From the NCBI RefSeq assembly GCF_000720325.1, contig NZ_JOJM01000004.1, positions 342,230 through 406,229 of the forward strand: a DNA stretch of 64,000 nt, given 5' to 3'. Under the pieces are notes generated by a model that saw only the letters and a list, made by a program, of their open reading frames with translations, made no database searches and was not told the DNA's origin. Every line of letters starts with the position of its first letter. Position 1 is the stretch's first letter. The position numbers and the translations under genes were made by a program. Of the stretch, positions 34,211-42,103 are shown piece by piece. Source of the DNA: Streptomyces sp. NRRL B-1347. Lineage in GTDB: Bacteria > Actinomycetota > Actinomycetes > Streptomycetales > Streptomycetaceae.

Positions 34211-34230
34211 GGGCACTTGGCCAAGTGCCC
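34211..34230. promoter_or_regulatory. 20-base perfect palindrome before the NUDIX gene
   Basis: GGGCACTTGGCCAAGTGCCC, an exact dyad, 41 bases upstream of the NUDIX start codon. Its position suits a repressor operator or a promoter-proximal hairpin. Confidence 0.5.
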
Positions 34231-34270
34231 CGTAGAGTCCGCGCGGACGACACGACGGTGGGAGGACCCG

Positions 34271-34738
34271 GTGGGCCAGCCGCAGAACGACGCCATGCTC
34301 ATCCTCAGGCGCCAGGACACCGTCCTCCTGGCCCGACGGCAGCACACCGGATACGCCGACGGCCTGCTCACCCTCCCCTCCGGCAAGGTCGAGCCGGGCG
34401 AGGACCCCCGCCACGCGATCGTGCGCGAGGCCCGCGAGGAAGTCGGCATCCGCCTCGACCCCGGCGCCGTACGGCTCGCACACGTCATGTACTTCCGCAC
34501 CCCCGAGCGCAGCGACCGCGTCGGCTGGTTCTTCACCCTCGACCACGATTTCACCGGCACGGCCGTCAACGCCGAACCGCACAAGTGCAGCGAACTCCTC
34601 TGGGCCCCCGTCGACCCGCTCCCCACCGACACCGTCCGCTACAACGCCCTCGTCCTCGCGCACTACCTGAAGGGCGAACCGCACTCCATCCACACGCACG
34701 ACTGGCACGAGACGACCTGGCACGCCCAGCCCGGATGA
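34271..34738 (+). CDS. NUDIX hydrolase
   Basis: A 155-residue NUDIX protein with a complete box, GKVEPGEDPRHAIVREAREE followed by VGI (residues 38-60), the Mg-binding REAREEVG core. ILRRQDTVLLARRQHTGYAD and the C-terminal ALVLAHYLKGEPHSIHTHDW are typical of actinobacterial MutT-like proteins that hydrolyse nucleoside diphosphate derivatives. GTG 34271 follows GGGAGGACCCG. The substrate is not predictable. Confidence 0.88.
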   Translation: MGQPQNDAMLILRRQDTVLLARRQHTGYADGLLTLPSGKVEPGEDPRHAIVREAREEVGIRLDPGAVRLAHVMYFRTPERSDRVGWFFTLDHDFTGTAVNAEPHKCSELLWAPVDPLPTDTVRYNALVLAHYLKGEPHSIHTHDWHETTWHAQPG

Positions 34739-34857
34739 TCCGTTGAAACGCCCGTTGCGCGGGCGCGCGGGCGCATTGGCGGAGCGCTCCAAGACCCAGC
34801 GCCCACTGGCGTAACGCCGTGCCGCGGGTGATGCTGGCCCCGAGGAGGTGCACACGC

Positions 34858-35226
34858 ATGGGCATCGAGGATTTCGGCGGCGGCCAGACCGCGCAGTCCG
34901 ACGTCTTGGTGGTGACCACCAACGACGTACCCGGATATCACGTGCAGCAGGTCATCGGTGAGGTCTTCGGCCTGACGGTGCGCTCCCGGCACCTCGGCTC
35001 GCAGATCGGCGCGGGACTGAAGTCCCTGGTCGGTGGCGAACTGAAAGGGCTGACGAAGACCCTGGTCGAGACGCGGAACCAGGCGATGGAACGGCTGGTG
35101 GAGCAGGCCAGGTCACGGGGCGCCAACGCGGTCCTCATGATGCGCTTCGACGTCACGGAGGCAGCCGACGTGGGCACCGAGGTGTGCGCGTACGGAACCG
35201 CCGTCGTCATCGCCCCGAAGGAGTAG
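34858..35226 (+). CDS. YbjQ/UPF0145 family protein
   Basis: A 122-residue protein of the YbjQ (UPF0145, 'heavy-metal-binding') family: DVLVVTTNDVPGYHVQQVIG, the Gly-Leu-Thr-Val-Arg-Ser strand, a central amphipathic helix LTKTLVETRNQAMERLVEQA, and ANAVLMMRFDVTEAADVGTE. It forms pentamers in known structures; function is unclear. ATG 34858 has GAGGAGG nine bases upstream. Confidence 0.88.
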   Translation: MGIEDFGGGQTAQSDVLVVTTNDVPGYHVQQVIGEVFGLTVRSRHLGSQIGAGLKSLVGGELKGLTKTLVETRNQAMERLVEQARSRGANAVLMMRFDVTEAADVGTEVCAYGTAVVIAPKE

Positions 35227-35259
35227 CACGCGGCAGCCCCGGCTCGCCCGGTCACCCTT

Positions 35260-35420
35260 GAAGTGGTTCAGCGGGCGGAGACAGGCCTGGCGCGGGTGCT
35301 TCCGGCCGCGGATCAGCACGTCGCTCCCGGCGTTCTCACCGGTGACGTCCGCGTTGTTGAGCATCATCAGCAGCTTCTGCTCGGCGTGCCGCGTGCTGCT
35401 GATGCCGCCGCATGACGTGT
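35260..35420 (-). pseudogene. Possible relic of a toxin-type nucleic acid deaminase
   Basis: On the minus strand one frame reads STRHAEQKLLMMLNNADVTG then VLIRGRKHPRQACLRPLNHF. HAE followed by a [Lys-x-Pro-x-x-x-Cys] segment is the zinc-ligand layout of polymorphic-toxin deaminases (HAE ... PCxxC). Here the first Cys of PCxxC would be Arg (CGC versus TGC, one base). No start, no upstream toxin body and no proper end are visible, so if real it is a dead C-terminal fragment. Confidence 0.35.
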
Positions 35421-35641
35421 CCCGTCCGGTCGCCTTCGGCCCCACACTCGTACGGGATGCGTGCGCCCGGGGCGTGCCGCCCGGCGTGGCGTGCCGTCCG
35501 GAGCCCGCCACCGCGGTCGTGCCAGCGCCTCCTTGAGAGAGGCCCTAGCCTGGATCCATGTCGCGATATAGCGTTAGTCCTCAAACCGGCGCGCGACTCC
35601 CTGCCCCGCGCTGAGACGTTCGACAGGACCAGGACGGAAGC

Positions 35642-36295
35642 ATGTCGGGAGAGATCTCACCCATGGGGCAGCCCTCCGGCCCCGGCTCGCCGCCCGAGCT
35701 GCGCGCCTCGCACGCGGATCGCGACCGGGTGGTGGACGTGCTGCGCATCGCGGCGGGGGACGGCCTGCTGGCCGCGGACGAGTTGGACGAGCGCCTGGAA
35801 GCCGCCTTGACGGCGCGGACCCTGAGCGAGCTGACCGCACTCACCGCCGACCTGCCGCCCGCGCCTTCCGCACCCGGCGCAGCTGGAGCAGACGTCAAGG
35901 ACGTGGTCCGGATCGAGCAGGTCCACAGCGGCGCGGTCGAGCGCACGGGACGCTGGGTGGTACCGCGGAGGCTGGAGCTCGCGGTGACGTACTGCGACGT
36001 GACGCTCGACTTCACCGGGGCGGTGATCACGCATGACACCTTGCGGATAGACGTGGACATGACGGGGAAGACCCTGACGCTGGTCACAGGCCCTGGCATC
36101 GTGATCGACACCGACGGTCTGCAACTGGTGCACAGCAGGGTCAAGTTCGCGCGCACTCCGACGGACCCCGACGCGCCGGTCGCTCTGCGCGTGGAGCTGG
36201 TCGGCCAGAAGGCCCACGGACGCGTGGTGGTGCGACCCCCGCGCCGTACGTTTGGACAGTGGCTGCTGCGCAGGCCGGCGGCCCTTTCGGCGTAG
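35642..36295 (+). CDS. DUF1707 domain protein
   Basis: A 217-residue protein with an N-terminal DUF1707 (SHOCT-like) helical domain: LRASHADRDRVVDVLRIAAG, DGLLAADELDERLEAALTAR. A beta-rich C-terminal domain follows (VVPRRLELAVTYCDVTLDFT, DVDMTGKTLTLVTGPGIVID), resembling the toast-rack/DUF4097-like fold. Widespread in Streptomyces, usually single-gene, function unknown. ATG 35642 follows AGGACGGAAGC. Confidence 0.87.
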   Translation: MSGEISPMGQPSGPGSPPELRASHADRDRVVDVLRIAAGDGLLAADELDERLEAALTARTLSELTALTADLPPAPSAPGAAGADVKDVVRIEQVHSGAVERTGRWVVPRRLELAVTYCDVTLDFTGAVITHDTLRIDVDMTGKTLTLVTGPGIVIDTDGLQLVHSRVKFARTPTDPDAPVALRVELVGQKAHGRVVVRPPRRTFGQWLLRRPAALSA

Positions 36296-36357
36296 CCGCC
36301 GACGAAGTGAGCGCAAGCAGCCCTGTCCTCAGCCTCCTTCACAGTTGCTTGCTGAGC

Positions 36358-36389
36358 GGGAGGCCCTGCCCGCAAGGGTGGGGCCTCCC
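36358..36389 (+). terminator. Terminator between DUF1707 and DUF4360 genes
   Basis: Stem GGGAGGCCCTGCCC / GGGTGGGGCCTCCC with a GCAA loop and two mismatches, between convergent genes. Confidence 0.7.
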
Positions 36390-36462
36390 GCCCGCCCTCG
36401 GCTGGGGATTCACGCCGAGCGGCCGAACTCCTCTACTGCGCTGGTGCACTCGGGGAAGTCAC

Positions 36463-37119
36463 CTACGACTTCGAGCACGGCCTCCACGCGAGTCGGTAGA
36501 CGCTGCTGACCTTGGTGTCCGTCGAGTCCATGGTCATGAAGCTGGTCTTGTCGCGGTCGGAGGTCCCGAGGAGAACCCGCAACTCGGTGTTGACGTTGAG
36601 GTTCCGCTTGGCGCCGCACGGTGCCCAGTCCAAGTCTTCCCACGGCTTCGTGTCGGTCGCTTGCCAGTTGTCGGCGTACGGGCCGCGCCAACGGTGGGAT
36701 TCGGACGTGGTCTCGGGCGAGCCCTGGAAGTAGTACGACGCCTTTTCCACACCGCTGGCGCCGGACTGCAGCGAGGCGTACCCGCGGTAGTCGACGCTCG
36801 CGATCGCGTAGGTGTAGTCCACCGGGGCGTGCACGATCAGGCTGAGCTGGCAGTTCTTGCGGAAGTCGACGGGATCGGACTGCTCTCCCGCACTGGCGAG
36901 GTAGTCGCTGTAGGTGACGGTGAACGCCGAGTTGTCCGGGGCGGCCGCCACGGCGACCGTGCCGTCGGGGCAGCCTGATCCGTTGACCGTGGCGACCTCG
37001 ACCCGGATTCTTTCGGCGGGCTGGGGAGTCGTGGGGACGTCTTGTGACGTGCTGGGTGGAGCCAGAGCCATGGCGAACAACGCTGTCAGCGCGCCGCTCG
37101 CGAGAAGTCCACCGGCCAT
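36463..37119 (-). CDS. Secreted DUF4360 protein
   Basis: A 218-residue exported protein matching DUF4360: VEVATVNGSGCPDGTVAVAA, FTVTYSDYLASAGEQSDPVD, FRKNCQLSLIVHAPVDYTYA, SVDYRGYASLQSGASGVEKA, WAPCGAKRNLNVNTELRV. Four Cys residues pair as in the family. The signal peptide core is GLLASGALTALFAMALA. ATG 37119 is preferred because the longer frame adds a non-signal-like stretch. The family is common in Streptomyces and fungi; function unknown. Confidence 0.87.
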   Translation of the reverse strand: MAGGLLASGALTALFAMALAPPSTSQDVPTTPQPAERIRVEVATVNGSGCPDGTVAVAAAPDNSAFTVTYSDYLASAGEQSDPVDFRKNCQLSLIVHAPVDYTYAIASVDYRGYASLQSGASGVEKASYYFQGSPETTSESHRWRGPYADNWQATDTKPWEDLDWAPCGAKRNLNVNTELRVLLGTSDRDKTSFMTMDSTDTKVSSVYRLAWRPCSKS

Positions 37120-37534
37120 GGTTTTCCTATCGCGTTGATGGGGCCTGAATCCTGAAAGTGAATCGAGCGGTTTCAGGAGAGGGGGCATGTGCCCACTAGG
37201 AATCAGGTGGGGCATGCCAAGCGGGCGGGCATGGGGGACGAGCGGGCCGCCCGCTGACTGAGGGCCTCAGGCGACACGAATGGTACGAACCAAGAGTGCG
37301 GCTGCCTAGTGCAAGTTCGGCCATGTGCGCCCCTGGAGACACTCTGGCCGAACGACCGGGGTGGCAGGTGATCGGCTCAGGTGGTGCCTCGAAGTGCGCC
37401 GCTCGAAGTACGCAAGGGCGATTTCGGCCAGGGGAAACGGCCGGGGTGGCGGGTCGCGGCCGTCAGTGCCGACACCGGCTCCGAGCAGCCGTACGCGGTT
37501 CGAGGGGCAACGGCTCAGTTCGGCCGCAGGGGTG

Positions 37535-37843
37535 GCCGCGCGGTGCTACCCCGGCTTCCGCGACCTGTGCCTGGACGCCTCCCGCTGCGTCCTCGCCCAC
37601 CGCATGCCCGGCGAGCCGACCGAGGACCAGGTCGGCGAGGCGGTGCGGTACTTCCTCGCCGACATCCCCCTGCTCGTCGACACCCCGCAGATCACGGGGG
37701 CGGAGACCTCGGTGTACGTCTACCACCGCACCACGCCGTTCGTCGAAGCCCTCTTCGAGCACCGCCTGCCCTGGTCGCCCAGCCCGCACCAGGGCTACGT
37801 CGTCCTGCGCCCGGCCGCCGGTGGCGAAGGCCGGCCCGGATGA
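37535..37843 (+). pseudogene. C-terminal relic of a tRNA-dependent cyclodipeptide synthase
   Basis: About 100 codons match the C-terminal half of cyclodipeptide synthases: FRDLCLDASRCVLAHRM, VRYFLADIPLLVDTPQITGA, ETSVYVYHRTTPFVEALF, SPHQGYVVLRPA. The catalytic Tyr-x-x-x-Glu of AlbC-type enzymes appears as Tyr-Phe-Leu-Ala-Asp, and the later Tyr of VYHRT is present. The N-terminal Rossmann half with the nucleophilic Ser is absent; upstream sequence in this frame (37325-37530) is Arg-rich non-homologous. No cyclodipeptide-tailoring gene is adjacent. Confidence 0.7.
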
Positions 37844-37915
37844 TTCCGCGAGCCCTGACGAGCCCGCGGCGCCCGGCGGTCGTACTGTCGAAGCCGCTAC
37901 CGAGGAGGACTCCTG

Positions 37916-38479
37916 ATGCGCAGCGTGACCTATTCCATGAACACCTCACTGGACGGCTACATCGTCGGCCCGGACGGCAGCTTCGACTGGACGGCGCCCG
38001 TCGAGGAGGTCTTCCGCTTCTGGATCGACGAGATCCGCGACGTCGGCGTCCACCTGTTGGGACGGCGGCTGTACGAGACGATGCTGTACTGGGAGACCGC
38101 CGACCAGGACCCGTCGCTCGACGACTCCCAGCGCGAGTGGATCGGGCTCTGGAACCCGCTGCCCAAGGTGGTGTTCTCGAAGACGCTGTCGGCGGTGCAG
38201 GGCAGTGACCGCCTGGCTTCCGGCAGCCTGGCGGAGGAGATCGAGCGGTTGCGGGCCGAGCCGGGGGAGGGTGACATCGCGATCGGCGGCGCGACCCTCG
38301 CCGCCGAGGCGGCCGCGCTGGATCTGATCGACGAGTACCGGACCGTGGTCTACCCGGTGCTGGTCGGCGGCGGCACGCCGTACTTTCCCCGGCACGAACG
38401 CCGGGTGGATCTCGAACTCGTCGAGACCCGCACCTTCAGCTCAAAGGTCGTCTACCTCCGCCACCGCGTGGTGCGCTAG
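37916..38479 (+). CDS. Dihydrofolate reductase-like (RibD C-terminal) protein
   Basis: A 187-residue RibD_C/DHFR-like reductase: VTYSMNTSLDGYIVGPDGSF (start strand), HLLGRRLYETMLYWETAD, WNPLPKVVFSKTLSAV, GDIAIGGATLAAEAAALDLI, VVYPVLVGGGTPYFP. NADPH-dependent reductase fold; physiological substrate not known for this subgroup. GTG/ATG choice: ATG 37916 after GAGGAGGACTCCTG. An 11-base-stem terminator follows. Confidence 0.88.
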   Translation: MRSVTYSMNTSLDGYIVGPDGSFDWTAPVEEVFRFWIDEIRDVGVHLLGRRLYETMLYWETADQDPSLDDSQREWIGLWNPLPKVVFSKTLSAVQGSDRLASGSLAEEIERLRAEPGEGDIAIGGATLAAEAAALDLIDEYRTVVYPVLVGGGTPYFPRHERRVDLELVETRTFSSKVVYLRHRVVR

Positions 38480-38516
38480 CCAGCGCAGTCGCCGATGCCG
38501 CTGATCGCCGAAGGCC

Positions 38517-38546
38517 GGCCGGTCGGGCGTGCACCCCCGACCGGCC
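38517..38546 (+). terminator. Terminator after DHFR-like gene
   Basis: Perfect 11-base stem GGCCGGTCGGG / CCCGACCGGCC with an eight-base loop, 38 bases after the stop. Confidence 0.7.
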
Positions 38547-38751
38547 GCAGCGCGGCGCGCGCCCGGGTCGCAGTCGGCTCACCAGGGGCGCGGACCTACC
38601 CGGCGCGCCTCAGCTCCCCCCGCCCGGCCCCCGCAAACCGTCGACGCCCGGACGGCGGTCGGGTACGCATGAGGGGGTCGCGCCGACCGGAGCGATCGCC
38701 GCGCACGGTGAACGAGCGGTTCACACCGTGAACGACCAGTGGGGGGACCAC

Positions 38752-39045
38752 ATGGCCATCATCGTCACCATCGAAATCCCAGACGTCGGGCAGGAGCTGT
38801 ACGACGCCGTCATCAGCCGCCTCACCGACGGCGGCGAGTTCACCTCGCTCGCCGACATTCCCGCACCCGGACTCATCTCCCACGTGGCTGGTCCGGTCGA
38901 CGGCGGGTGGCGGGTCGTCGACGTATGGGAGTCCGAGGAAGCGCTCGAGAACTTCTCGAAGATCCTCCAGCCGATCCTCTCCGACCTGGGCCATGCCGAC
39001 GGCGAGCCGCAGATCATCCCGGCGTACAACGTCGTCACCAGCTGA
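38752..39045 (+). CDS. Small protein, possible ABM-like fold
   Basis: A 97-residue protein. AIIVTIEIPDVGQELYDAVI, the central HVAGPVDGGWRVVDVWESEE and ALENFSKILQPILSDLG fit the pattern of antibiotic-biosynthesis-monooxygenase-like ferredoxin folds (His-Val-Ala...Gly-Trp-Arg-Val...Trp-Glu-Ser), widespread as stand-alone stress proteins. ATG 38752 has GGGGGGA seven bases before; the GTG at 38728 has no site. Upstream, GGTGAACGAGCGGTTCACACC is a small dyad. Function unknown. Confidence 0.75.
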   Translation: MAIIVTIEIPDVGQELYDAVISRLTDGGEFTSLADIPAPGLISHVAGPVDGGWRVVDVWESEEALENFSKILQPILSDLGHADGEPQIIPAYNVVTS

Positions 39046-39064
39046 CCGCGGCCCCCGCTCCAGC

Positions 39065-39094
39065 ACAGCCCGGCGCGCGCACGCGCCGGGCTGT
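39065..39094 (+). terminator. Terminator
   Basis: Perfect 13-base stem ACAGCCCGGCGCG / CGCGCCGGGCTGT, 20 bases after the small ABM-like gene. Confidence 0.78.
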
Positions 39095-39249
39095 TCGCGT
39101 GGCCGGTCGGCATGCGTTCACCCGCCGCGATTCAGCCGAACTGCGCCACTGGCCAGGGTCCGTCGGCACGAAGGTGGCCAGGTGATCGGTAAAGGCGCGG
39201 AAAATGTGTGGTGAATGTGAAAGTTATGGCTGAAAAGCTCGACTGGTGT

Positions 39250-39266
39250 GGGAGGTGTGACCTCCC
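39250..39266. promoter_or_regulatory. Dyad in leader of secreted-protein gene
   Basis: GGGAGGTGTGACCTCCC, nested within GTGTGGG...CCCACAC arms, 52 bases before the start codon. It could be a leader hairpin or operator. Confidence 0.45.
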
Positions 39267-39317
39267 TACGGTGAAGCCGCCCACACCAAGGTGGGTCAAC
39301 AGGGGAGGGATCTCACC

Positions 39318-39941
39318 GTGCGAAGACGAGCTGGTGTCCTGTCCGCCGCGGCCGCAGTCGCGGCCGCGGTTTCGCTGTTCGCGGGCGCCGTGCCCGCGCA
39401 GGCCGCGAATCTGCCCACCTTCAGGGTGGGGATCCAACTGGCCGACGCGGGCGGCACTTCGCAGTTCGGCGCCGAGCAGTTCACCAAGAACGTGAAGTTC
39501 GGCAACAGCTACTCTCCGTGGGCCGGCGACGCCAACGGCTACGACCCGGACGCGGCCCTCATCGACCTCAGCACCGTCCCCGGTGACCTGCTCAACCAGC
39601 TGGACTTCCGGATCGGCGCGCAGGCCATGGACGGCAACGGCCACTACGGACCGGTGCAGTACACCCCGTGGGCGAGCGAGGGCGGCGGCGACTCGCCCCT
39701 CGCCACGGACGACAACGGCTACGACCCCGACAAGTACCGCCTCTTCCTAGACACCCGGCGCTGGCCGTCGAGCGCGACCCTCGTCGACTTCCGGCTCTCC
39801 ATCAGCACGGTCGACAAGGGCCGCTACAGCGTTCCCGCCGTCACCCCGTGGGCGAGCCAGGGCGGCGGCCGCAGCCCGCTGGCCGTGGACACCAACAGCT
39901 ATGACTTCGACGGCGTCGTCATCGGGCTCGAAGTGCAGTAG
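39318..39941 (+). CDS. Secreted protein of unknown function
   Basis: A 207-residue exported protein. GTG 39318 is eight bases after GGGGAGGG and gives a compact Sec signal (RRRAGVLSAAAAVAAAVSLF, cleavage after Ala-Gln-Ala). The mature protein has two related blocks, SPWAGDANGYDPDAALIDL and TPWASEGGGDSPLATDDNGY, and a third, TPWASQGGGRSPLAVDTNSY, so it is an internal three-fold repeat of about 55 residues. No Cys in the mature part. Family not recognised. Confidence 0.75.
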   Translation: MRRRAGVLSAAAAVAAAVSLFAGAVPAQAANLPTFRVGIQLADAGGTSQFGAEQFTKNVKFGNSYSPWAGDANGYDPDAALIDLSTVPGDLLNQLDFRIGAQAMDGNGHYGPVQYTPWASEGGGDSPLATDDNGYDPDKYRLFLDTRRWPSSATLVDFRLSISTVDKGRYSVPAVTPWASQGGGRSPLAVDTNSYDFDGVVIGLEVQ

Positions 39942-40008
39942 CACCCCCATGTGGCAGTGCGCCAGGGGCACTTGACGGCTCCGCGCAGTCTCCACGGACA
40001 GCTCCGTC

Positions 40009-40048
40009 GGCCCGGGCCGCGCGCCTCGCGGGACACGCGGCCCGGGCC
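40009..40048 (+). terminator. Terminator
   Basis: Perfect 13-base stem GGCCCGGGCCGCG / CGCGGCCCGGGCC after the secreted-protein gene. Confidence 0.72.
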
Positions 40049-40129
40049 GATTGTCAGTGCCACCTCCTACGGTTTGAGCAGTGGGGCCCGCCGGAACGGC
40101 CGTGGGTCCGCTTTGGGGAGGGGTCTGCC

Positions 40130-41593
40130 ATGTCTGGGTCCGCCATGTCCGGTGCGCCGGAGTCGACGACGTATCTGGAGCTGTCGCAGGACGGCGGGGG
40201 CGCGCACAAGTTCTACGAGGTGACCGTCGCGGGCCTGCTGGTGACGGTGCGGTACGGACGCATCGGCGCCGCCGGGCAGATACAGAGCACGACGTTCGCG
40301 ACGGCGGAGAAGGCACGCGCGGCAGCCGCGAAGAAGGTGGGGGAGAAGGTCCGCAAGGGGTACGCCCCCGCGATCCCCGGACAGCGCGCACCACGCCCGG
40401 TGACCCGGCGTCAGGTGACCTCCGCTCCGTCCACCGCGCGGTCCGTGGCCCCCGTGCTGTGGCGGTTCCGCACCGGCTCCTCGGCGTTCGGGATCCATGT
40501 CGACGGCGACCACTGCTGGGTCGGCAACCAGTCGGGTGATGTGTACACCCTGGACCACGACGGCGGCGTCCTGGCCCGGTTCAGCCTGCCGGACGGCGTG
40601 AAGTGCCTGGTCGCCGACGACTTCTGGATCTACGCGGGCTGCGACGACGGCCGGGTCTACGACCTCTCGTCGAAGCTGCCGTTCGCCGCGTACGACATCG
40701 CGGCGGACGTCGACATCTTCTGGCTCGACATCCACGAGGGCCTGCTGAACGTGTCGGACCGAGACGGCCGGCTCACCGTCATCGACCACGAGGACGAACA
40801 CCAGTGGGCCCGCCGCAGCCAGGGCGAGCACGCCTGGATGGTCCGCGCCGACGACCGGGCCGTCTACCACGGCCACTCCCGGGGCGTCACCGCCTACGCG
40901 CCCGACGGCGGCGGCGAGCTGTGGCACACCTCCACCCGCGGCGGGGTCCTGTTCGGCTGGCAGGAGGCCGAGGCCGTGTACGCGGGCACCGCGCACCGCG
41001 CCGTCCAGCGGCTTTCGAAGGCCACCGGCGCGATCGAGGCCACGTACGCCTGCGACAGCGCGGTGTACTCATGCGCGACTTCGCCCGGCGGCCGGTTCGT
41101 CTTCGCCGGTGACGCGGCGTCGTCCGTGTACTGCTTCGACCAGAACGGCACCCGGCTGTGGAAGCTCGGCACGGGCGGCGGTTCGGCCCTCTCGATGCAG
41201 TACCACGACGAGCGGCTGTACTTGGTGACCACGGACGGCTCGCTGGTCTGCGTGGACGCGAGCGACGCGGCCATCTCCGCGGCCCAGCAGGGCACGGTCC
41301 CGGTCGCCCGGGACGTCAAGCTCGCCGCCGCGGTGCCCACTTACGCACCGGACACGGCCGTGGCCGCGGTGACCACCGTCGCCCACGCCCCCGCCGGAGC
41401 GATCGTCGTCGAGTGCGTCCAGGAGCGCGGCCGCGTGCGCGTGCACGTGGTGTCCGAGGGCTACGACTCCTCCTGGAGGGTCCAGTTCCCGCGCGCGATA
41501 CGGGAGCCCGGCGCGCGCTACACCGTGGACGCCCTGCACGCGGCCGCGGGCGGGTTCTACCGGGTGCGCGGGGAGATCCGCAGGCTGCTGTGA
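40130..41593 (+). CDS. WGR domain fused to PQQ-like beta-propeller
   Basis: A 487-residue two-domain protein. Residues 15-80 form a WGR domain (YLELSQDGGGAHKFYEVTVA, VTVRYGRIGAAGQIQSTTFA, the Tyr-Gly-Arg variant of Trp-Gly-Arg), which in PARP and in bacterial MolR-like proteins binds nucleic acids. A basic linker (90-115) follows, then seven propeller-like repeats of about 45 residues (for example GNQSGDVYTLDHDGGVLARF, GCDDGRVYDLSSKLPF, DGRLTVIDHEDE). ATG 40130 has GGGGAGGGG. No signal peptide, so cytoplasmic. Partner unknown. Confidence 0.83.
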   Translation: MSGSAMSGAPESTTYLELSQDGGGAHKFYEVTVAGLLVTVRYGRIGAAGQIQSTTFATAEKARAAAAKKVGEKVRKGYAPAIPGQRAPRPVTRRQVTSAPSTARSVAPVLWRFRTGSSAFGIHVDGDHCWVGNQSGDVYTLDHDGGVLARFSLPDGVKCLVADDFWIYAGCDDGRVYDLSSKLPFAAYDIAADVDIFWLDIHEGLLNVSDRDGRLTVIDHEDEHQWARRSQGEHAWMVRADDRAVYHGHSRGVTAYAPDGGGELWHTSTRGGVLFGWQEAEAVYAGTAHRAVQRLSKATGAIEATYACDSAVYSCATSPGGRFVFAGDAASSVYCFDQNGTRLWKLGTGGGSALSMQYHDERLYLVTTDGSLVCVDASDAAISAAQQGTVPVARDVKLAAAVPTYAPDTAVAAVTTVAHAPAGAIVVECVQERGRVRVHVVSEGYDSSWRVQFPRAIREPGARYTVDALHAAAGGFYRVRGEIRRLL

Positions 41594-41731
41594 CCGGGCG
41601 GGCGCACGCTCTCCACGCCGTACGCGTACGGCGCTCGAACGGGAGGCCACGAATGCATCACGGCCTGCGCGGACACCATGACCGGGGCATGGGGGAGTCG
41701 TTGGACAGCGCGTTCACGTAGAAGTGCACGG

Positions 41732-41770
41732 CGGGCCCCGGGGCTGTCACCACGACGACCCCGGGGCCCG
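41732..41770. terminator. Bidirectional terminator
   Basis: Perfect 12-base stem CGGGCCCCGGGG / CCCCGGGGCCCG with a 15-base loop, between the WGR gene and the convergent small gene. Confidence 0.75.
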
Positions 41771-41803
41771 CGCCCGTGGTCCGGGCTCGGGCAGGCAGGA
41801 TCT

Positions 41804-41992
41804 TCACGCCCGCCAGAGCGGATCGCTGTCCTCGACCTCCTGGACGCGATCACGCCTGAGTTCGCTGCGTTCGACGAGCAGCCGGTGGTTCTCCCTGAGG
41901 AGCGCACGGGACGCCGCGTGCAGGTAGAGGGAGAACGCGCGAGCCTCTTCCAGCTGACCCCGCAGGGCGTCGTACTTCGTTTCCGTCTCCAT
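41804..41992 (-). CDS. Small coiled-coil-like protein
   Basis: A 62-residue highly charged helical protein starting METETKYDALRGQLEEARAF and ending EVEDSDPLWRA. It would form a single amphipathic helix. The ribosome site is weak and no family is recognised. The ATG chosen removes an unrelated Arg/Gly-rich extension in the longer frame. Possibly a real small gene, but a chance open frame in GC-rich DNA cannot be excluded. Confidence 0.45.
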   Translation of the reverse strand: METETKYDALRGQLEEARAFSLYLHAASRALLRENHRLLVERSELRRDRVQEVEDSDPLWRA

Positions 41993-42103
41993 GAAGAGCG
42001 GCTTCCCGAATCCGATGCCGATATGTCGGCATCGGGGCCACAGGCCTGGCCAACGGCCCGCCGCCGTCACGGTCGGCGGCACCCTGGGCCCCTGACCCGC
42101 CCG

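Noticed and set aside
32816..34855. Serine hydrolase frame extended to 679 residues
   Set aside because: The extension crosses the intergenic palindrome and the NUDIX gene; the signal peptide starts at 33988.
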